A stretch of 37,421 nt of DNA, taken from the NCBI GenBank assembly GCA_029782025.1, contig JAKOVR010000177.1, forward strand, positions 1-37,421. The letters are read 5' to 3'. The notes under the pieces were generated by a model. It was given only the letters and a program-made list of their open reading frames with translations, made no database searches and was not told where the DNA came from. Made by a program: the position numbers and the translations under genes. This document shows, one piece after another, positions 7,861 through 15,439 of the stretch (the first letter of the stretch is position 1; every line of letters starts with the position of its first letter). The stretch is from Actinomycetes bacterium (GTDB lineage: Bacteria; Actinomycetota; Acidimicrobiia; Acidimicrobiales; Acidimicrobilacustridaceae).

Positions 7861-9450
7861 TCATCGCGGCTGGATCGGCCCGGAGAACAGGTCGACGAGG
7901 GCCGTCCTCCCTTCGATGCCGAGCTTCTCGTACACGCGGTAGAGGTGGTTCTCCACGGTGCGGATGGAGATCACCAGGTGCTCGGCGATCTGCTTGTTCG
8001 TCAGTCCCGAGGCCGCCAGCTCGGCGATCTCCCGCTCCCGCTCCCGGAGCGGGAGCATCCGGCGGAACTGGGCGAGGTAGGCCTCGCCGTGCTGCACACC
8101 GTGGGCCCGACGGTTGGCGGCCCGCATCAGCTCGCGAGCCCGCTCCGGCGCGGACTCGAGCTCGAGGCCGGCGGCGTGGACCGTGAGCACCGACGCCACG
8201 CCCATCACCCCGAGCTCCTCCAAGCGGTCGGCGCAGCGGGCGAGGGTGGCGGCGTCGCCGTCGACGGCGGCGTCGACGATCACCGGCCAGAGGGGGTACA
8301 GGTCCCCGTCGACGGGCCCGAGGTCGGCGAGGAGCTGGCGGGCCCGCGGCGCGTCACCGAGGAGGGCGACCTCACCGGCGAAGGCGGTGGCGAGACCGAA
8401 CAGCCCTTGGGTGGCCGCGGCCGCGCTGGCCGACGCCAACGCGTCGAGGGCGGCGGCCCGTTCCCGGCCGGTGCCGCCCCACGCCCGTCGGCGGACGTCG
8501 AGATCGAGCCCGGCGGGGAGCCCCAGCGCGGTGAGCTGGTCCTCGTCCACCCCGCGGACGCTGGTCGGCACCGCCGGCGCCACGAGCATCGGTGCCGGCT
8601 CCCCGAGCAGCCCGTAGCTCATGAGGAGCGCCTCGGTGCTGATGGCGTGGAGGCGGCCGTCGTGGTGGAGGCGGCCGAGCAGGCGGCCCTCGGTGGCCCA
8701 CCGCCGTGCGTCGAGCACCCGGCCGGCGAGCATGCTCGTCGCGGCGCGGGCGGCGGCGAACCACCCCTGCGCCAAGCCTGCGCCTTGGCGGACCGCCTCG
8801 TCGTGGCCGGTCCGGGCGATGGCCTCCGCTGGATGGACCCGGCCAGCGTCGACGAGGGCGAAGACCGTGGCCAGCCCGATCTGGGCCACGGTCCCATGGG
8901 CCGGGCCGCCGGGGTCGGGCTCGGCCGCGGCGGCCGCTAGGGCCGCGACCCCGGCCTCGTAGCCGAGGGCGAGCGCCGCGTCCGGACGGCCTTCGAAGCA
9001 GAGCCGGCGCATCCTCGAGGCGACCTCCTCGATGCCGCCGTCGGGCGGGACGGTGACCGCTGCCGCTGCCGCTGCCGCTGCCGCTGCCGCTGCCGCTGCC
9101 GCTGCCGCTGCCGCTGCCGGAGCCGGAGCCGGTGTCCGATCGGCCGCAGGCTCCGGTGGGGCCCACCACATCCCGTCGTCATGGTGGAGGCGGCCGTCGG
9201 TCCAGGCCCCCAACACCCGGGCCTCGAGCTCGCCCGCCGTCGCCGCGCCGGCGAGCAGGCGAGCGGCGGTGGCCGATTCGATCCAGCCCGGCAGCATGGC
9301 GGCGAGAAGGGGCTCGAGGTCGGGGGACGGGCCGGCCGTGGGTGCGTCGCTCAACGGACTCGGTTCCGGCGGGACACCTGCGGGCGCGGCATCGTCGCAG
9401 CGTACCGAGGGCGGCGGCCACCGTGGAGCGGGGTCGACGGCACCACTCAC
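7861..9450 (-). CDS. LuxR-family regulator with poly-Ala linker, no AAA domain
   Basis: The C-terminal 65 residues are a classic LuxR/GerE helix-turn-helix (REREIAELAASGLTNKQIAE, then ISIRTVENHLYRVYEKL). The rest is Ala-rich helical sequence like the TPR-type arm of large LAL regulators, but the AAA ATPase domain of those proteins is absent. Near the N-terminal third a run of about 20 alanines is encoded by ten perfect CCGCTG hexamers. The start is uncertain: GTG at 9448-9450 is used here; GTG at 9531 and TTG at 9354 are in frame. A -10-like TACGCT (minus strand, 9399-9404) would place the transcript start near 9392 and favour the TTG. It heads the operon with the acyl-CoA ligase and hydrolase, so it may regulate them. 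Confidence 0.8.
   Translation of the reverse strand: MSGAVDPAPRWPPPSVRCDDAAPAGVPPEPSPLSDAPTAGPSPDLEPLLAAMLPGWIESATAARLLAGAATAGELEARVLGAWTDGRLHHDDGMWWAPPEPAADRTPAPAPAAAAAAAAAAAAAAAAAAAAVTVPPDGGIEEVASRMRRLCFEGRPDAALALGYEAGVAALAAAAAEPDPGGPAHGTVAQIGLATVFALVDAGRVHPAEAIARTGHDEAVRQGAGLAQGWFAAARAATSMLAGRVLDARRWATEGRLLGRLHHDGRLHAISTEALLMSYGLLGEPAPMLVAPAVPTSVRGVDEDQLTALGLPAGLDLDVRRRAWGGTGRERAAALDALASASAAAATQGLFGLATAFAGEVALLGDAPRARQLLADLGPVDGDLYPLWPVIVDAAVDGDAATLARCADRLEELGVMGVASVLTVHAAGLELESAPERARELMRAANRRAHGVQHGEAYLAQFRRMLPLREREREIAELAASGLTNKQIAEHLVISIRTVENHLYRVYEKLGIEGRTALVDLFSGPIQPR
9057..9134. repeat. Hexamer microsatellite (CCGCTG)10 inside the LuxR gene
   Basis: Ten perfect CCGCTG copies run from 9057 to 9116, followed by three variants (CCGGAG, CCGGAG, CCGGTG). 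On the coding minus strand each copy encodes two alanines. Copy-number change would lengthen or shorten the poly-Ala linker without shifting the frame. Confidence 0.95.
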
Positions 9451-9472
9451 CCGAGCCCCGGAGTTGAGTGGT
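9442..9472. promoter_or_regulatory. Inverted repeat between LuxR gene and lipoprotein gene
   Basis: Perfect 8-bp arms ACCACTCA (9442-9449) and TGAGTGGT (9465-9472) flank 15 bp in the region between the divergent LuxR and lipoprotein genes. It could be an operator for either gene, but it overlaps one candidate LuxR start, so this is tentative. Confidence 0.3.
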
Positions 9473-9572
9473 GACAGCGGGAGGCATCGCCCCCAGGATG
9501 CAGTCGGGAGCCGACACCGTTCCCCCCGCACCCCCGAATCGCCGCCTTGCGGCCCGTCCCCATGGAGATCAC

Positions 9573-10262
9573 ATGCACACCACCTCGACCTCGCGCGCCC
9601 CGATGCCCCTCGCGGCCGGCATGCTGGCCACCACCCTCGTGCTGGCCGCCGCGGCCTGCTCGAAGACCGACAGCGCCGCCACGACCGGGACGGCGGCCCC
9701 TGCCGCCTCCGGCGCCCCCACGACGACCGCAGCGGCGGCCGGCGGCGGTACCGGCACCACCGCCAAGGGCGGGACCACCGGCACGACGGCAGCCGCGGCG
9801 AGCGGTGGCGGCGGGTCCTGCCCCGACAAGACGGAGATCACCGTGCACACCAGCAACGGCGACAAGACCTTCTCGACCAAGGCCGGCAAGGTCGCCGTGA
9901 CCTTGGGGCACACCGCCAACGTCTCGATCGGCAGCTTCGAGGTCCCCGATGACAAGGTCGGCTCGATCGCGCCGCCGAAGGTCACCGGCGACCAGCTCTA
10001 CGTGACCTTCTACCTGTCCGCCACCAAGGGCAACCTCGAGGCCGGCACGTACAAGTCCTCCGCCGACGAGCTCGGCCCGCTCCAGCTCAACACCTCCGAG
10101 GCCTACGACAAGGATGGCAAGGTGTACTTCACCGGGTTCTCGTCGCTGAAGGAGACGGCCACGGTCACCGTGGTCGACAAGGCCCAGAAGAAGGTCTGCG
10201 GGACCATCAAGACCCAGACCTTCGACGGGAGCTTCTCGGCGGACGTGATCTCCTGGTCGTGA
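9573..10262 (+). CDS. Hypothetical secreted lipoprotein
   Basis: A 229-residue exported protein of unknown function. ATG at 9573 with GGAG about 8 nt upstream; the N-terminus has a long hydrophobic stretch ending in the lipobox LAAAAC, so Cys at about residue 29 is probably lipidated. A Thr/Ala/Gly-rich linker (to about residue 85) leads to a compact domain of about 145 residues starting at CPDKTEITVH, with a second cysteine near the C-terminus (KKVCGTIKT) that could form a disulfide with the first. No known motif recognised. It diverges from the LuxR gene and ends opposite the thiolase gene, with a hairpin between them. Confidence 0.8.
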   Translation: MHTTSTSRAPMPLAAGMLATTLVLAAAACSKTDSAATTGTAAPAASGAPTTTAAAAGGGTGTTAKGGTTGTTAAAASGGGGSCPDKTEITVHTSNGDKTFSTKAGKVAVTLGHTANVSIGSFEVPDDKVGSIAPPKVTGDQLYVTFYLSATKGNLEAGTYKSSADELGPLQLNTSEAYDKDGKVYFTGFSSLKETATVTVVDKAQKKVCGTIKTQTFDGSFSADVISWS

Positions 10263-10278
10263 GACCGGGGGTGCGAAC

Positions 10279-10329
10279 GGCGAGCTGGCCGCGGCCCTCC
10301 GCCTCGTGCGGGGCTGCGGCCAGTTCGCC
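10279..10329. terminator. Hairpin between convergent lipoprotein and thiolase genes
   Basis: 14-bp arms at 10279-10292 (GGCGAGCTGGCCGC) and 10316-10329 pair with one mismatch; the loop can form a smaller CCGC/GCGG stem. It lies between two convergent stops (10262 and 10372) and is a likely bidirectional terminator. Confidence 0.5.
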
Positions 10330-10371
10330 TGGCCACGCCGGTGGGCCCGGGCGGGGTGCTCCTGTGGAGTG

Positions 10372-11565
10372 TCAGTCGACGCCGAGCACGAGCGTGCCGC
10401 TCGAGCAGAACCAGCCACCCGTCCCGCTGGCCACGCCGATCCTGGCTCCAGGCACCTGCCGCTCGGCCGGGATCGGCACCCCGTCGTGGGTGTGGCCCTT
10501 GCCGCCCTCGTAGTCGGCCCGGAGCTGGCGGGTGGCCTCGACCATGAGGAACAGGCCCCGCATGCCGGGATGGCAGGCCGACAACCCACCGCCGTCGGGG
10601 TTGACCGGGAAGTCGCCCCCGAGGCGGATGCGGCCGTCGCCGACGAAGGCGCCGCCCTCGCCCTTGGCGCAGAACCCGAGATCCTCGATGGTGCAGAGCT
10701 CCATGAAGGTGAAGGCGTCGTAGAGGCAGGCGAAGTCGACCTCGTCGGGCCGCACCCCGGCCCGCTCGAAGGCGTGGCGGCCGCTGATGGCCGCCGGACC
10801 GGTGGTCATGTCGCGCCACTCGCTCATGGTGGTGTGGCTGACGTGTTCGCCGTGGCCCAGCACCCACACGGGCTTGGTGCGGCAGTCGGGCACGCGGTCC
10901 TCCGCCGCCAGCACGATGGCGCACCCACCGTCGGAACGGATGCAGCACTGCAGCTTGGTGAAGGGGTCGGCGATCATGCGGCCCGACAGCACCTCGTCGA
11001 CGGTGATCGGATCGCGGTAGTAGGCGTCGGGATTGAAACCGGCGTTGTAGCGGGCGCTCACCGCCACCTCGGCCAGCTGCTCGATCGTGGTGCCGTACTC
11101 GTGCATGTGGCGACGGGTGGACATCGCGTACTTGGCGATGAGGGTGTGGCCGTAGGGGACCTCGAACTGGACGGGGCCGTTCATGCCATAGGAGAGGTTG
11201 GCGCGGCGTTGGCCCCGCTTGAGGTCGGCCCGGGTGGTGGAGCCGTACACGAGCACCACGACGTCGGCGTGGCCCATGGCGATGGCGTCGACGGCGTGGC
11301 AGGCCATCACCTCCCACGTGCTCCCCCCGACCTGGGTCGAGTCGATCCAGGTCGGCTTCAGGCCCATGTACTCGCCCACCTCGATGGGGTTGAGCGTGCC
11401 CAGCCCGTTGGAGGCCAGCCCGTCGACGTCGGCCTTGGTCAGCCCGGCGTCCTCGATGGCCCGCTTGGTGGCCTGGGCGTGGAGGAAGTAGTTGGTGCGG
11501 TGGTCGACCCGCCCGGTGTCGGAGAGGGCGGCGCCGACGATGGCGACGCGTCGCGGCTTCGTCAT
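10372..11565 (-). CDS. SCP-x/Ltp-type thiolase-fold protein, Ltp2-like
   Basis: A 397-residue thiolase-superfamily protein of the lipid-transfer (Ltp/SCP-x) group. At the position of the thiolase nucleophile it reads QVGGSTWEVMACH, without the usual Cys in ACASG; steroid side-chain aldolases such as Ltp2 also lack it. Further Ltp2-like features are CLYDAFTFMELCTIEDLGFCAKGEG and the loop LSACHPGM near residue 330. Ltp2 cleaves a 17-hydroxy side-chain CoA ester by retro-aldol reaction together with a DUF35 partner; whether this protein does so is inference, and the only DUF35 gene here is 7 kb away beside the other thiolase. ATG at 11563-11565 follows TAGTGT (minus strand, 11572-11577) by 6 nt, a probable leaderless start, with a TGACAC palindrome directly upstream. 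It diverges from the MaoC gene. Confidence 0.85.
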   Translation of the reverse strand: MTKPRRVAIVGAALSDTGRVDHRTNYFLHAQATKRAIEDAGLTKADVDGLASNGLGTLNPIEVGEYMGLKPTWIDSTQVGGSTWEVMACHAVDAIAMGHADVVVLVYGSTTRADLKRGQRRANLSYGMNGPVQFEVPYGHTLIAKYAMSTRRHMHEYGTTIEQLAEVAVSARYNAGFNPDAYYRDPITVDEVLSGRMIADPFTKLQCCIRSDGGCAIVLAAEDRVPDCRTKPVWVLGHGEHVSHTTMSEWRDMTTGPAAISGRHAFERAGVRPDEVDFACLYDAFTFMELCTIEDLGFCAKGEGGAFVGDGRIRLGGDFPVNPDGGGLSACHPGMRGLFLMVEATRQLRADYEGGKGHTHDGVPIPAERQVPGARIGVASGTGGWFCSSGTLVLGVD

Positions 11566-11577
11566 GGCGCCACACTA

Positions 11578-11591
11578 TGACACCCGTGTCA
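11578..11591. promoter_or_regulatory. TGACAC-CC-GTGTCA palindrome, thiolase/MaoC intergenic region
   Basis: Perfect 6-bp arms around 2 bp, immediately upstream of the thiolase -10 box (minus strand, 11572-11577) and between the divergent thiolase and MaoC genes. It resembles the steroid-operator family but has a 6-bp TGAC-to-GTCA gap instead of 5, so it may be bound by a related rather than the same regulator. Confidence 0.5.
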
Positions 11592-11652
11592 GGTTTGCGG
11601 CCTCCTGGCGGTCGGTTTGCGCCGACGGGGGGCGAGGTCCTGTGATGGGGGG

Positions 11653-12138
11653 ATGACCGACGACGCGCCGACCCCGCCCGAGGCCCAGACCGTCTTCCGT
11701 GGCACCGACGAGGTGCGGGCCGCGGTCGGGACCCACCTCGGATGGTCCGAGTGGCTCGAGATCACCCAGGAGCGCATCGACCTGTTCGCCGAGGCCACCG
11801 GCGACCACCAGTGGATCCACGTCGATCCGGTGCGGGCCAAGGACGGCCCCTTCGGCGCCACCATCGCCCACGGCTACCTCACCATGGCGCTGTCGAACTT
11901 CTTCCTGCCCCAGGTGGTGGCGGTCGAGGGGGTGTCGATGGGCATCAACTACGGCGTCGACAAGGTGCGGTTCCCGGCCCCGGTGCCGGTGGGATCGCGG
12001 GTGCGGGCGGGGGTCGAGCTCCGGGCCGTCGACGAGGCCAAGGGTGGCATCCAGACCACGATGGTGATCACGATCGAGATCGAGGGCGCCGACCGCCCCG
12101 CCTGCGTGATCGAGAGCCTGTCCCGCTTCCTCGACTGA
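11653..12138 (+). CDS. MaoC-like (R)-specific enoyl-CoA hydratase
   Basis: A 161-residue single hot-dog-fold hydratase. The active-site region FAEATGDHQWIHVDPVRA (about residues 45-62) contains the Asp and His of the (R)-hydratase motif, followed by TIAHGYLTM, INYGVDKVRFPAPVPVGSRV and a closing ESLSRFLD. The overall sequence resembles mycobacterial HtdZ (Rv0130), which hydrates trans-2-enoyl-CoA to (R)-3-hydroxyacyl-CoA. The ATG at 11653 was chosen because family similarity begins there and a -10-like TGTGAT lies 6 nt upstream. It diverges from the Ltp-type thiolase and precedes fadE30; a role in steroid or fatty-acyl beta-oxidation is likely, but it is not a recognised HIP-pathway gene. A 47-bp palindromic repeat follows 23 bp after the stop. 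Confidence 0.88.
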   Translation: MTDDAPTPPEAQTVFRGTDEVRAAVGTHLGWSEWLEITQERIDLFAEATGDHQWIHVDPVRAKDGPFGATIAHGYLTMALSNFFLPQVVAVEGVSMGINYGVDKVRFPAPVPVGSRVRAGVELRAVDEAKGGIQTTMVITIEIEGADRPACVIESLSRFLD

Positions 12139-12161
12139 TCGCCCCCGGTCGCTCACCCGGT

Positions 12162-12208
12162 CCTTGGGTGCGTAAGGGCGCGCATAGCGCACCCTTACGC
12201 ACCCAAGG
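12162..12208. repeat. 47-bp palindromic repeat, copy 1
   Basis: Two 22-bp arms around ATA: the left arm begins CCTTGGGTGCGTAAGGG and the right arm is its complement with one mismatch. It is nearly identical to copies at 22332 and 28198. It starts 23 bp after the MaoC stop and ends 22 bp before the fadE30 operator. It could act as a terminator or a REP-like element. Confidence 0.9.
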
Positions 12209-12230
12209 CTCCAGGGCCCGGCGCCGCTTC

Positions 12231-12251
12231 GATCTGACGAGGCGTCAGATC
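12231..12251. promoter_or_regulatory. Steroid-type operator before fadE30
   Basis: Perfect palindrome with 9-bp arms GATCTGACG / CGTCAGATC around AGG. Its centre (12241) is 17 bp upstream of the -10 box TAGTCT (12258-12263), which is followed after 7 nt by the fadE30 ATG. The position over the -35/spacer region suggests repression. Confidence 0.85.
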
Positions 12252-12270
12252 GGTGGGTAGTCTGGCCGCG

Positions 12271-13482
12271 ATGGACCTGCGCTTCACGGCCGAGGAGGCC
12301 GCCTTCCGCACGGAGGCCCGCGCCTATCTCGACGAGCTGCTCCACGGGGAGTTCGCGGAGATCCGCGGCCGGGGGGGCAGCGGCGACGAGCACGCCTTCT
12401 ACGACGAGCGGGTGGCCTGGGAGCGGCGGCTCGGGGCCGACGGGTGGACCTGCGTGGGCTGGCCCCGGGAGCACGGGGGCCGCGAGCTCCCGATCCACCT
12501 CCAGGTGATCTGGTACGAGGAGTACGCCCGCGCCGGCGGTCCCGGCCGGGTCGGCCACATCGGCGAAGGGTTGATCGGACCCACGATCATCCACTTCGGC
12601 TCACCGGAGCAGCAGGCCCGCTTCCTGCCGAAGATCCGCTCGGGCGAGGAGCTGTGGTGCCAGGGCTACAGCGAGCCCAACGCCGGCTCCGACCTGGCCA
12701 ACCTGTCGCTGCGAGCCGACCTCGACGAGGCCAGCGGCGAGTGGGTGCTCAACGGCCAGAAGGTCTGGACCTCGCTGGCCCAGTGGAGCCAGTGGTGCTT
12801 CGTGCTGGGCCGCACCAACCGCGAGGCCCCGCGGCACAAGGGGATCTCCTTCCTCCTCATCAGCATGGATGCCCCCGGCATCGAGATCCGGCCCATCGTG
12901 CAGATCACCGGGACGTCGGAGTTCAACGAGGTGTTCTTCTCCGATGCCCGGACACCGGCCGACCTGGTCGTCGGCGGCGTCGACAACGGGTGGCGCGTGG
13001 CGATGGGGCTCCTGTCGTTCGAGCGGGGGGCATCGACGCTGGCCCAGCAGTTCAGCTTCCGCCGGGAGCTCGACGAGATCGTGGCCACCGCCCAGTGCAA
13101 CGGTCGGGCCGCCGATCCGGTATGGCGCCAACGCCTGGCGACGCTCCACAGCCGCCTCGAGATCATGCGGTGGAACACCATGCGCATGCTCACCAACGCC
13201 CACAAACCCGAGCTCTCCGGTGAGGGGTACATCAGCAAGCTGTACTGGGCCCGCCTCCACCGCGACATCGGGGAGGCCGCCGTCGAGGTGCGCGGCGACG
13301 CCGGCCTGCTGTGCGACGACGGCGACGACCCCCACAGCGTCGTCCGCCGCTACAACCTCTCCGCGTCGCAGCGGCTCTTCCTCTTCACCCGCTCCGACAC
13401 GATCTACGGCGGCTCGAACCAGATCCAGCGGAACATCATCGGCGAGCGCGCCCTCGGCCTCCCGCCCGAGCCCAAGACCTGA
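12271..13482 (+). CDS. fadE30: Acyl-CoA dehydrogenase FadE30 (HIP pathway)
   Basis: A 403-residue FAD acyl-CoA dehydrogenase. Long stretches agree with mycobacterial FadE30 (Rv3560c): CVGWPREHGGREL, ELWCQGYSEPNAGSDLANL, NGQKVWTSLAQWSQWCFV, EFNEVFF.DARTPADLVVG and the ending DTIYGGSNQIQRNIIGERALGLP. Known role: FadE30 dehydrogenates the propionyl-CoA side chain of HIP-CoA after CoA activation, an early step in C/D-ring degradation. The start is the ATG at 12271, 7 nt after TAGTCT, suggesting a leaderless mRNA; an in-frame GTG at 12253 would lie upstream of the transcript start. A perfect 21-bp operator lies directly upstream. FadE30 and IpdF are neighbours in mycobacteria; here they are separated by a PQQ-type gene. 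Confidence 0.93.
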   Translation: MDLRFTAEEAAFRTEARAYLDELLHGEFAEIRGRGGSGDEHAFYDERVAWERRLGADGWTCVGWPREHGGRELPIHLQVIWYEEYARAGGPGRVGHIGEGLIGPTIIHFGSPEQQARFLPKIRSGEELWCQGYSEPNAGSDLANLSLRADLDEASGEWVLNGQKVWTSLAQWSQWCFVLGRTNREAPRHKGISFLLISMDAPGIEIRPIVQITGTSEFNEVFFSDARTPADLVVGGVDNGWRVAMGLLSFERGASTLAQQFSFRRELDEIVATAQCNGRAADPVWRQRLATLHSRLEIMRWNTMRMLTNAHKPELSGEGYISKLYWARLHRDIGEAAVEVRGDAGLLCDDGDDPHSVVRRYNLSASQRLFLFTRSDTIYGGSNQIQRNIIGERALGLPPEPKT

Positions 13483-13594
13483 CCGCTCCGGCCCTCCGCC
13501 GTCCGCCGGCGTGGCGGCAGGTACGGTCGGACGACCCGACGCGGGCCACACGGGGAGGTCGGTAGGCTCCGGCGCCGTGCACGAAGGGCGACGG

Positions 13595-15361
13595 ATGGGC
13601 GCAGCGATCCGGGTGGGACTGGTGGTGGCCGCGGTCGGCGCCGCGACGATCGCGGCGGCGTGCAGCGGGGGGACCGGCGACCCCACCCGGGGCACGGGCG
13701 GGTCCGGCGGTGGGCCCGGCGGTGGGCTCGGTGCGACGACCGGCACCCCGGCCCCGGCCCGGCCCGTGGCGTGGCCGGCGTTCGGGTTCGATCCGGCCAA
13801 CTCGCGGTTCAACAAGTACGAGCGGACCGTGACCCCCGCCAACGCCGCCACGCTGGCGCCCGTGTGGGAGGTGACGGGCCTCACCGGGGTGGCCAGCACC
13901 CCGTCGATCGTCGACGGGGTGGCGTACTTCGGGGCCTGGGACGACGCCGTCCACGCCGTGGACGTGGCGACCGGGAAGGAGCGGTGGGCCACGAAGCTGC
14001 CCCGCCGGGGCGTGCCCGGCGTGATGAGCTCCGTCACCATCGACGAGGGTGCGGCCTACGCCGCCGTGGCGGGGACGCTGGTGAAGCTGGACCGGGCGAC
14101 CGGGTCGATCGCCTGGACGGCCGTGGTCAGCGAGCACCCGATCGCCATCCAGCCCGCCTCGCCGGTGGTCGCCGGCGATCTGGTGATCCAGGCCGCGGCC
14201 AGCGGCGAGCTGATGGTGCCCGTGGCCGACTACTCCTTCCGCGGCGTGGTCCGGGCCTTCGACGCCAGCACCGGCAAGATGGTGTGGGAGCGCTTCACCA
14301 CCCCGGACGACCCCGCGGCCGGTGGTGCCGGCGTGGGGGTGTGGTCCACCGCCTCGCTCGACCCGGCCCGCCGCCTCCTCTTCGTCGGCACCGGCAACAC
14401 CTACGAGCCGCCCGCGGCACCGCTCAGCGACAGCATCGTCGCCCTCCGGTACGAGACCGGCGAGGTGGCGTGGTCCCGCCAGTTCACGTACCCCGACGTG
14501 TGGAGCACGGGCAACAAGGGCGGGGTCGACGGTGACGTGGGGGCCGGGCCCAACCTGTGGGAGCGGGGCGGTCGGGCCTTCGTCGGCGCCGGCGACAAAC
14601 GGGGCGTCTACCACGCCCTCGACCGTGAGACCGGCGCCGTGGTGTGGGAGACCAAGCTCACCGACGGCTCGCTCCTCGGTGGGGTCATCGGCACGTCGGC
14701 GGTGGGGGAGGGCCGCATCTACGTCGGCTCGAACATCGGCGACCCGGTGTCGAACGGCCCCACCGGCAACGCCAAGGTCATCGCCCTCGACCTCGGCGAC
14801 GGCCACCTGCTGTGGGAGGTCACCCTGGCCGGCGCCATCTACGCCCCGGTCACGGCCACGCCCGGCCTGGTCTACGCCGCCACGACCGGCGGGACGATGG
14901 TGGTGCTCGACGCCGCCTCCGGCCGCCAGCTGTGGAGCCACACCGCCCCGGATCAGGTGGGGAGCGGGCCGTCGGTGGTGGATGGCACCGTCTACTGGGG
15001 GTACGGGTTCTCGCTCTTCGGGACCGGTGGGGGCAACGGGGGCGTGATCGCCTTCCGGCCGGGCGGCGCGGGCACCGTCGGGTCGTCGGCGCCGGCGGGC
15101 GACGCGGCCGCCGGGGGAGGGCAGCCGGCGCCCGATGCGCCGGGGGCCGATCTGTTCCGCAAGAGCTGTGCCCAGTGCCATGGCCTCCGCGGCACCGGTC
15201 TCGTGGGGCCGGACCTCACCCACATCGCCGAGAAGTACACGTTCGACCAGCACGTGCAGGTGGTCACCGGCGGGAAGGGGACCCAGATGCCCGCCTTCGG
15301 GTCGACGCTGTCGGCCGATGAGATCCGCCGCGTCGTCGAGTACGAGCGCACCCACCTCTGA
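13595..15361 (+). CDS. PQQ-type beta-propeller fused to cytochrome c, lipoprotein
   Basis: A 588-residue exported protein. The N-terminal hydrophobic segment ends with IAAACSGG, a lipobox; a Gly-rich linker follows. Residues about 50-480 form a PQQ-like propeller with at least six tryptophan-docking motifs (AVDVATGKERW, AFDASTGKMVW, ALRYETGEVAW, ALDRETGAVVW, ALDLGDGHLLW, VLDAASGRQLW). Residues about 510-588 are a class I cytochrome c domain with the haem site CAQCH and a distal methionine in TQMPAFG. This is the architecture of type II quinohaemoprotein alcohol dehydrogenases, which oxidise alcohols outside the membrane; whether PQQ is bound cannot be judged. ATG 13595 has an AAGGG upstream; GTG 13577 is an alternative leaderless start, 8 nt after TAGGCT (13563-13568). 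It lies between fadE30 and ipdF without the shared operator. Confidence 0.85.
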   Translation: MGAAIRVGLVVAAVGAATIAAACSGGTGDPTRGTGGSGGGPGGGLGATTGTPAPARPVAWPAFGFDPANSRFNKYERTVTPANAATLAPVWEVTGLTGVASTPSIVDGVAYFGAWDDAVHAVDVATGKERWATKLPRRGVPGVMSSVTIDEGAAYAAVAGTLVKLDRATGSIAWTAVVSEHPIAIQPASPVVAGDLVIQAAASGELMVPVADYSFRGVVRAFDASTGKMVWERFTTPDDPAAGGAGVGVWSTASLDPARRLLFVGTGNTYEPPAAPLSDSIVALRYETGEVAWSRQFTYPDVWSTGNKGGVDGDVGAGPNLWERGGRAFVGAGDKRGVYHALDRETGAVVWETKLTDGSLLGGVIGTSAVGEGRIYVGSNIGDPVSNGPTGNAKVIALDLGDGHLLWEVTLAGAIYAPVTATPGLVYAATTGGTMVVLDAASGRQLWSHTAPDQVGSGPSVVDGTVYWGYGFSLFGTGGGNGGVIAFRPGGAGTVGSSAPAGDAAAGGGQPAPDAPGADLFRKSCAQCHGLRGTGLVGPDLTHIAEKYTFDQHVQVVTGGKGTQMPAFGSTLSADEIRRVVEYERTHL

Positions 15362-15403
15362 GCACCGGGGGTCGGAAGCCGTCCGCGGGACGGGGCCGGG
15401 AAT

Positions 15404-15418
15404 CTGACGGACCGTCAG
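15404..15418. promoter_or_regulatory. Steroid-type operator before ipdF
   Basis: CTGACG-GAC-CGTCAG, perfect 6-bp arms, flanked by an outer T on the left. Its centre (15411) is 17 bp upstream of the -10 box TAGGTT (15428-15433), itself 6 nt before the ipdF ATG. Confidence 0.82.
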
Positions 15419-15439
15419 GACGGGGGCTAGGTTCGGGGG

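Noticed and set aside
9057..9134. CRISPR-like array
   Set aside because: The repeats are contiguous hexamers without spacers inside a coding frame.
12869..13594. In-frame N-terminal extension of the PQQ-type protein through the end of fadE30
   Set aside because: The lipoprotein signal begins at 13595 and a -10 box with GTG lies at 13563-13577; the upstream part overlaps fadE30 codons in another frame.
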